Source: Xestospongia muta (taxonomy: Eukaryota > Porifera > Demospongiae > Haplosclerida > Petrosiidae). Taken from it: 64,000 nucleotides of DNA. Below the pieces are notes generated by a model. The model was not told the origin of the DNA and did no database searches. It was given only the letters and a program-made list of their open reading frames with translations. A program made the position numbers and the translations under genes. Positions within the stretch are counted from its first letter, which is position 1, and each line of letters begins with the position of its first letter. Shown in pieces: positions 57,724-64,000 of this stretch. Location of the stretch: contig OY848925.1 of the NCBI GenBank assembly GCA_963693285.1, positions 1,418,817-1,482,816 on the forward strand, written 5' to 3'.

Positions 57724-58434
57724 ATGAAAGTATCTGGATCATTGCCCCGAAATGTTCTTTGGAACTCAATTAACATGGCTGTTAATTGCAATGTTTTCAC
57801 CATATTACTGCTTTTTTCCTCAGCTGTTGTGATTGGTATGACATTGATAATATGCATGTAGAATGACTTTTGGTATTTCATAGGTCAAGAAATAACGAGA
57901 GACATGTATAATGCTATTGGAAATGTTGAGACAGGTGGCTGTAACGACCCAGAAAATACGATTGGAGAAAGTGGAAGATCTTACGGACGATATCAAATAA
58001 CGGAACCTTATTACAAGGATGCTGTTGAATTCAATTCATCGTTGTCAGGAGGGGGAAAAACATGGGAAAATACGAAAGGTAATGGGTCAACAGCATATTC
58101 TGAACAAGTTATGCAGAGCTATATGGATCGGTATGCCATAAAGACAAGACTAGGTCGTGTCCCTACAAATGAAGACATTGCTAGAATACACAATGGTGGC
58201 CCCAATGGGTACAAAAAGGAGAGCACTCTATCCTACTGGATAAAAGTCGAGTCAAACTTAAATAACAAAAGTGAGCCTTACATAAGCTGTGCAGACTGCA
58301 ACCAGGCCATCAGCCCTTCCATTCCAACTCCTTGCAAGACAAATACTAACAGTACTAGTGGTGGTTCATCTACTTTTGACAACAGCATATTCCTCAGTTT
58401 GTTTTTAGTTCTTTTTCTGGCACTGTTTATCTAA
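57724..58434 (+). CDS. i-type (destabilase-like) lysozyme, probably membrane-anchored (2 exons, 220 aa)
   Basis: Exons 57724-57835 and 57884-58434 (48-nt intron) join in frame. An in-frame ATG at 57775 would leave a cleaner signal peptide (MAVNCNVFTILLLFSSAVVI). The domain shows AIGNVETGGCNDP with candidate catalytic Glu53, YGRYQITEPYYKDA at about 70-83, MQSYMDRYA, and IARIHNGGPNGYKKESTLSYW at about 136, the hallmark of invertebrate-type lysozymes, which cleave peptidoglycan. It has only about four mature cysteines against ten or more in classical members, and the Cys of CGPYQI and GGPNGC are absent, so it is a disulfide-poor variant. A Ser/Thr-rich linker and a final 17-residue hydrophobic tail (SIFLSLFLVLFLALFI) suggest a GPI anchor or tail anchor. 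It is unrelated to the collagen genes around it. Confidence 0.82.
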
Positions 58435-58749
58435 CTATACTATAAGCTGATATATAAATGCTTTTATTTGGTGCGATATATGTACATAGCTGCCTTTGTA
58501 GATAGAATGTATTTTGTTGCATATTGTAGTATTAATTTCTGATAATAACCTCTTGATTTCATTAAAATGTGACAAAACAAATTGACTTTGATCATGAAAA
58601 AAAAGCTTAAATAATATAACCTAAAGTAGGACATGTTATTGAATTTGCGATATTCAAGTTGACATCAGTGACATCATACTAACTACCTCACTGTTAAAAT
58701 GATTGTTTTTTAGCAATTAAATTAATCTCTGCTGAACATTCCCATACAG
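58435..58749. other. Spacer after the lysozyme gene
   Basis: Unique AT-rich sequence. Nothing recognisable. Confidence 0.5.
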
Positions 58750-59160
58750 ATGGCTACTATTCTTGCTGCTGGAAGTCATCACAGTCACACTAGAGGTGGA
58801 GCTAATTACATTTGTTTACCAGAAAAACCTGAGTTTCTTCCCTACGTCAGTGATACATCTGATTACCAGTCATTTGTCTATAGATCAAAATATGAAACAT
58901 TTGGTACAGGTCCCTTTAACCACCTACAAGATCAAGATGTTCCTTGTGTTGTCTGTTATGCTTCTACTAGAGTATCATATCTTATGATACCAGCAAAAAT
59001 CACCTGTCCTACAACATGGACTACAGAATATCAGGGCTACCTTATGACAGAGCGATATAATCACAAACAAAACTCTGTCTATGAGTGTGTTGATAAAGAT
59101 ACTGAAATCTCTATTTGGCTAAAAAATGATTTTCTAACCTTATTTCTAGAAAATTTGTAA
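58750..59160 (+). pseudogene. C15: internal C4-domain fragment with open frame (136 aa)
   Basis: Collagen homology starts at GCTGCTGGAAGTCATCAC (about 58765) with no promoter, signal peptide or Gly-X-Y, and ends at DKDTEISIWLKN as in C14. The frame is open from an ATG at 58750, but the first Cys and the last four of the domain are missing and GGGA is RGGA. Probably dead. It shares its 3' end and following sequence with C14. Confidence 0.85.
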
Positions 59161-59167
59161 TTGTATT

Positions 59168-59410
59168 CACTGTAAAAATTGATTTGTTGATTAAACCAAT
59201 ATATTGTTATACAAGTTACATGTAATAAACTTAATATGATGTGAAAGTAGACATAACATTGTTTTTATTACTAATGCACTTCTGTTTATGCAGCTGTAGT
59301 ACATTAGTAATAGAAACAGTGTTATGTTTACTTTCACATCATATTAAGTTTGCTACATGTAACCTGTATAACAATATATTGGTTAAATCAACAAATCAAT
59401 TTTTACAGTG
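59168..59410. mobile_element. 243-bp foldback (MITE-like) element
   Basis: Terminal inverted repeats extend over nearly the whole element: CACTGTAAAAATTGATTTG at the left, and its complement CAAATCAATTTTTACAGTG at the right, with about 110-bp arms and a short centre near 59285. There is no coding capacity. The same site without the element exists after C14 (GTATTCATAATTCATTAAA at about 55456), so the insertion is precise. The target duplication is TT if the ends are CACTG, or TTCA if the ends are CTG. CAC ends are seen in CACTA/Chapaev-type DNA transposons, but the superfamily is not settled. Confidence 0.88.
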
Positions 59411-60539
59411 TTCATAATTCGTTAAATTAGATAATGTAATAATATGCCTTATTCTCCATAATATTATTCAATGTGTAACAACACCATAACTAGTGTCACA
59501 GCTGCTCTTAAACTATTACAATACTCCTCCTAGCTCCTATAAAACAAAATTATAAGACATTGAACTATTCTATTTTGATCCAGTATATTTAGTAGACCAG
59601 CACAGCCTTTTCATATATTAAATACAAAATCAATACTGTATTTTACCTGTGTAACAAGATGTCATCCAAATTCCAAATAATTTAATCAGGCAGGTTGTAC
59701 ACTGCCTGTGTAGGGATGACATAATGTCATTGATCTTCAATTTTTTCCGTGTTTATCTCATGCTAACTTAAACTTGAAAGGCTACTAAGAATTATTTAGA
59801 TAGCAGTTATGATTCAAATAAGATAGATATATGCTTTTGTAAGTTTTTCAAGTAGCATAAAAGTTGCTAGGTACTACGCAGATGTTACAACCTAATCTTA
59901 TATACAAGCTACAAAATCAATAATGATAGACAAACAACTATATAACACTAAAGTGATGTTATATATTCAGCATAGTGTGGTAATTCAATCGTCTCCAGTA
60001 TAGATTCTCAGTTTCTGCCCACTCTCTAATGTTAATGTTACTTGTGCTCAAAGGTTTTTTCAGTAGTATTAACCTCAATTTTTCTAATACAAGAGCACTA
60101 TACCTAATCCCACAGCTTCTTAATTGATATAGATCACAACAGCATTATTGAATATTCTTTACTAACAAAACATCATATTGGTTATTATAATTATGTATTA
60201 ATTTTCATATAGTAATTTGTTATTAAGATCAGTTAAATAAATTGATGTAGTATTTGTAATTGACCAAACGAAATTCATTGATAGCAAGGTATCTCAATTT
60301 GGCTTTATTGATAAAGTCTTTTTTACTTTGATAGTGTTTTGTACATTAGTTTTAGAGAGCAGTACTTAGAAACCACATATTACATAAACAAGTACTTTAC
60401 AGAAGCCAAACATCATCTAACTGTTACAAGTCTTCTCTGACATGTATGATCTTGAGGATACCAGATATAAGTACACCACTAAACTAACAGAGTCAATTAA
60501 TTATTACCACAATTACACAAGGTTAAATTGTACTTTACT
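59411..60539. other. Spacer upstream of C16
   Basis: 59412-59470 is a single monomer-like copy of the 55.5-kb satellite. 60080-60480 matches 62510-62740 and 63270-63470. No gene. Confidence 0.6.
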
Positions 60540-60795
60540 AATCTAATAAACATTCTATAGAAATGTGGTCTCTTGCTTGAGACCTTCCCAGACCTTGCAC
60601 TGTTAAACAATAACCACTGTAGTAATCTAATAAATATTCATTAGAAACATGGCGTCTTGGTTAAGACCTTCCTACACCTTGCTCTGTGAAGGAATAACCA
60701 CTGTAGTAATCTAATAAACATTTTTTTAGAAACACGGCCTCTTGGTTAATAGCTTCCCAGACATTGATCTGTGAAGCATTAACCATTGTATTGAT
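60540..60795. repeat. 84-bp tandem repeat, about 3 copies
   Basis: Units start at 60540, 60624 and 60708 with AATCTAATAAA, then (A/T)TAGAAA, CTCTTG, GACCTTCC and TAACCACTGTAGT. A two-copy version lies at about 63520-63690 before the next gene. It sits about 200-400 bp upstream of the TATA box in both places. Confidence 0.9.
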
Positions 60796-60973
60796 AGCTA
60801 ACTGAATAAAAAATGAGGGAAGATGTATAGTCTCATTTAAATGTAAAGGTGATGGTTTTCCTCGACCACTATCAATGACGTATCTAAAAATCTAACCCAT
60901 AAGGGAATAACTACTCCACACATTAACATGTTTACACTCTAAATTATGCACTAACTTGTCAACACCTCATCAC

Positions 60974-61073
60974 TATATAAAGAACTGACAGATACATATT
61001 TAACTACAAAAAGAAAGAGTCTTTAACTCAACAACTACTTCAAGTGGATATCCTCCTGTACCACTAACTCAAC
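60974..61073 (+). promoter_or_regulatory. C16 promoter and 5' UTR
   Basis: TATATAAA at 60974-60981 with the conserved leader. Confidence 0.85.
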
Positions 61074-61949
61074 ATGATGACACAGACCCTATCATTCTTG
61101 GTTATACTCTTACTGACTGTGGAATTAAAGGAGTGTACTACAGCTGTTGTACAAGGTAATTACTTACCATATTATTGGATATATTAAACATTCTTTATTA
61201 CAGGTAACACTAGTCAAGATAAGAGACATGTGTCTTCTACAGATACCACTACAAACACACCTTATATTCAAATAGTACAAGGACGTGATGGACGTGATGG
61301 AATGCCTGGTCTTCCTGGAAGAGATGGTAACAATGGCAAAGATGGAGAAAAAGGAGACAAAGGAGAACAAGGACTACAAGGACCTCCTGGACCAAGAAAT
61401 GGGGGTGTGGTCTTTACAAGGTGGGGAAGATATTCTTGTCCAAATACAACAGGAACACAACTGCTCTATAAGGGGAAAGCTGCTGGGAGTATTTGGAGTC
61501 ACACTGGAGGTGGAGCTAATTACATTTGTTTACCAGATGAACCTGAGTTTCTTTCCTACGTCAGTGGTACAACTGATTTTCAGTCATTTGTCTATGGAGC
61601 AGAATATCAAATTCATAGTGATGGTCCTTCTAACCACCTACATGATCAAAACATTCCTTGTGTTGTCTGTTATGCTTCTACTAGAGTATCATATCTTATG
61701 ATACCAGCAAAAATCACCTGTCCTACAACATGGACTACAGAATATCAGGGCTACCTTATGACAGAACGATATATGCATAAACGAAACTCTGTCTATGAGT
61801 GTGTTGATAAAGATGCTGTAGGTATTCCAGGAAGTAAAGCTAACAATAATGGAGCTTGTTTTAATTATGTACAAGCTAAATGTAGTAATGGCCTCTGTCC
61901 TCCTTATGATGAATCCAAGGAACTCGCCTGTGTGGTGTGTACCAAGTAA
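61074..61949 (+). CDS. C16: short-chain collagen C4-like protein (2 exons, 275 aa)
   Basis: Exons 61074-61155 and 61204-61949 (48-nt intron). Signal peptide [39 protein letters not shown], where the otherwise conserved Cys before the helix is His (TGT region changed to CATGTG). Thirteen Gly-X-Y triplets (GMPGLPGRDGNNGKDGEK ...). Complete C4 domain with patch SIWSHTGGG, loop GAEYQIHSDGPSNHLHDQN and ACFNYVQAKC, which adds a domain cysteine. It is closest to C12 and C13 in the C4 domain but keeps a functional intron. AATAAA is at 62073-62078. Confidence 0.9.
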
Positions 61950-63894
61950 ACAAGTTGTAATCTCTATACAATGAACTAACAATTAGAGTAGTAATTGATA
62001 ATGACTTGATTTCCCTATACATGTACGTAGCTGTTTAATTATTAAATTTTCCTACCAAAATCTTTATTTCGTAATAAAATAAAATTTCGCATTATAAACT
62101 ATGATATAGAGCAAGTTTGTATAACAACACCATAACTTGTGTCACAACTACTACTAAAGTTATTACAAAACTCCTCCCACAAGTATGGGGTGAGCAATAC
62201 ATTAAAATAATGTGAGAGGAAACACTAGTATATGTACACAAATGTAGAAACATACAGTATGGCTCAAATAGGACTATCAGGCATTTGCAATGTGCCAGGC
62301 AAAAAAATTGGAGATCTAATGCCACAAAATAGAGTGATCATAACCCTAAATTATAAGACATTGAAATATTACATTTTTGATCCAGTATATTTAGTGGATC
62401 AACATAGTGTTTTCTTATATTAAATACAAAATCAATACTGTAATCTAATTGTACATTGTCTATGTAGTGATGGTATGATGTCATTTGTCTTCATTTGTTT
62501 TTAAACTATCCAATAGTATTAACCTCAATTTTTCTAATACAAGAGCACTATATCTAATCCCACAGCTTCTTTATTGATATAGATCACAACAACATTATTG
62601 AATATTCTTTATTAACAAAACATCATATTGGTTATTATAATTGTGTATTAATTTTCATATAGTATTTAATTATTAAGATCAGTTAAATAAACTGATGTAG
62701 TATTTGCAATTGACCAAAGGAAATTCATTGATAGCAAGGTATGTTAATAATTACATAATGTACTTTATTTCATTGAAATTGTTAAAATGTACACTGTTCA
62801 ATATTTTGATGGATGGTGGTATAGATACTGCTATAAGTCCAATTCTGTTATAGTTATTGATATTTTGTGGAAACTGATTATAATTCTAACAAGAATATAA
62901 TTGTAAAAATCATCCAATGATTATTTTATTTGTATCATTGTTGATGGAAGGTAGCTATGTTTAAAGACTAGGGAGTTGATAGAAGCTGTGGAACTGCTCA
63001 AAGATGTTTTGTTCTAAACTTGATCAGTTATCATACCAAATTCAAAGTGCTTGTGGTAGCAGTTATTAAATCCATTGGTTGCAATGGTTATTGTATACAG
63101 GTTAATATTATATATCATGTGGCTCCAAAATCAAAGACTGTCTGACATGTTGGGTATTTGTGTCAGGTGGAATAAAGCATTGGCCATTTATTAACATTGC
63201 AAATAAAAGCAAATATGTCAATAGAGTCAAAAATGCTCAATATATTTGTATAATTATATATCAAAAAAATCTCAATTTTGCTTTATTTAATAAAGTCATT
63301 TTTACTTTGATAGTGTTTTGTACATTAGTTTAAGAGAGCAGTACATAAAACCACATATTAACACAAACAAGTACTTTACAGAATCCACCAAACATCATTT
63401 AGCTGTTACAAGTCTTCTCTGACATGTATCAGCTTAACAATACTAGATATGAGTACACCACTAAACTAACAGAGACAATTAATTATTATCATAACTACAC
63501 AAGGTTGAATTGTACTTTACTAATCTAATAACTGTTCTATAGAAATATGGTCTCTTGCTTGAGACCTTTCCAGACCTTGCTCTGTGAAACACTAACCACT
63601 GTAGTAATCTAATAAATACTCTTTAGAAATATGGCCTCTTGGTTAAGACCTTCCAAGACCTTGCTCAGTGAAACAATAACCACAGTAGTGATAGCTAACT
63701 GGTTAAAAAGACAAGAGGAGGACTTATCTTCTCCTTTCAATGTAAAAAGGATAGTCTTCCCTGACCTCTGCCATTAATGCAGCTGTTCTCCTTTCTCCTT
63801 TGATTAAGATACATAATTTATAAGGGAATAAGCACTTTACACAGAAATATGTTTATACTCTAGACCTTGTTTTAACTTGTCAACACCTCATCAC
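61950..63894. other. Spacer before C17, partly a repeat of 59500-60970
   Basis: The 3' flank of C16, then the spacer modules shared with 60080-60480, a dispersed-repeat piece at 62955-63090 and two 84-bp repeat units at 63520-63690. It forms a 2.9-kb duplication unit together with C16. No gene. Confidence 0.6.
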
Positions 63895-63994
63895 TATATA
63901 AAGGACTGACAGATCATTACTTAACTATCCAAAGAAAGATTCTTCAACTCAACAACTACTTCAAGTGAATATCTTCCTCTACAACTAACTCAAT
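63895..63994 (+). promoter_or_regulatory. C17 promoter and 5' UTR
   Basis: TATATAAA at 63895-63902 with the conserved leader, 2921 bp after the C16 TATA box. Confidence 0.85.
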
Positions 63995-64000
63995 ATGATG
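63995..64000 (+). CDS. C17: start of a further short-collagen gene (cut by window end)
   Basis: Only ATGATG is inside the window. The call rests on the complete family promoter and leader immediately before it and on the ATGATG start shared by nearly all copies. Whether the gene is intact cannot be seen. Confidence 0.7.

Overview
The window is AT-rich animal DNA with very short introns (46-51 nt in the main gene family), TATA-box promoters and AATAAA poly(A) signals. The dominant family is the sponge 'short-chain collagen C4' type: signal peptide, Gly-X-Y stretch, and a C-terminal domain of about 170 residues with 10 cysteines that starts GGVVFTRWG and ends ACVVCTK. Together with a recognisable NUP133 gene and fibrinogen-domain genes, this points to a demosponge, probably Amphimedon-like. 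The species is inferred and was not checked.

Layout. (1) 1-9.4 kb: three secreted fibrinogen-domain genes on + (the first only a 3' end) flank the C-terminal part of NUP133 on -, which I could assemble as 17 exons in one open frame; its N-terminal propeller exons are not visible. (2) 10-64 kb: a head-to-tail array of C4-collagen genes, all on +. Eleven have an intact reading frame (starts 11613, 15233, 21001, 30006, 34955, 38071, 41503, 45807, 49487, 52568, 61074), and a twelfth begins at 63995 and runs off the end. About ten collagen copies are broken, and there are three fibrinogen-domain relics. (3) 55.5-57.7 kb: a 77-bp satellite with a 765-bp higher-order period. (4) 57.7-58.4 kb: an isolated i-type lysozyme (destabilase-like) gene. 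(5) 59.2-59.4 kb: a foldback, MITE-like element whose empty site is also present in the window.

The array was built by nested tandem duplications: about 9.0-9.3 kb (15.5-33.9 kb), about 7.7 kb (35.3-50.7 kb), about 3.1 kb (C12 to C13) and about 2.9 kb (C16 to C17). Short-collagen genes share one promoter (TATATAAA about 95-105 bp before ATGATG, then a conserved 5' UTR). The two long-collagen genes have a different promoter. The Gly-X-Y length varies from about 4 to about 95 triplets, while part of the C-terminal domain is almost invariant at the nucleotide level, even in pseudogenes, which suggests gene conversion.

Inference on function: all the array products are predicted to be secreted, and probably form matrix or surface-bound trimers. 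Collagen-type and fibrinogen-type modules, which are fused in vertebrate ficolins, lie here as separate neighbouring genes next to a lysozyme. A variable 3-4-residue patch in the C4 domain would fit a recognition role, but this is untested. Names C1-C17, F0-F2, L1 and L2 are my labels.
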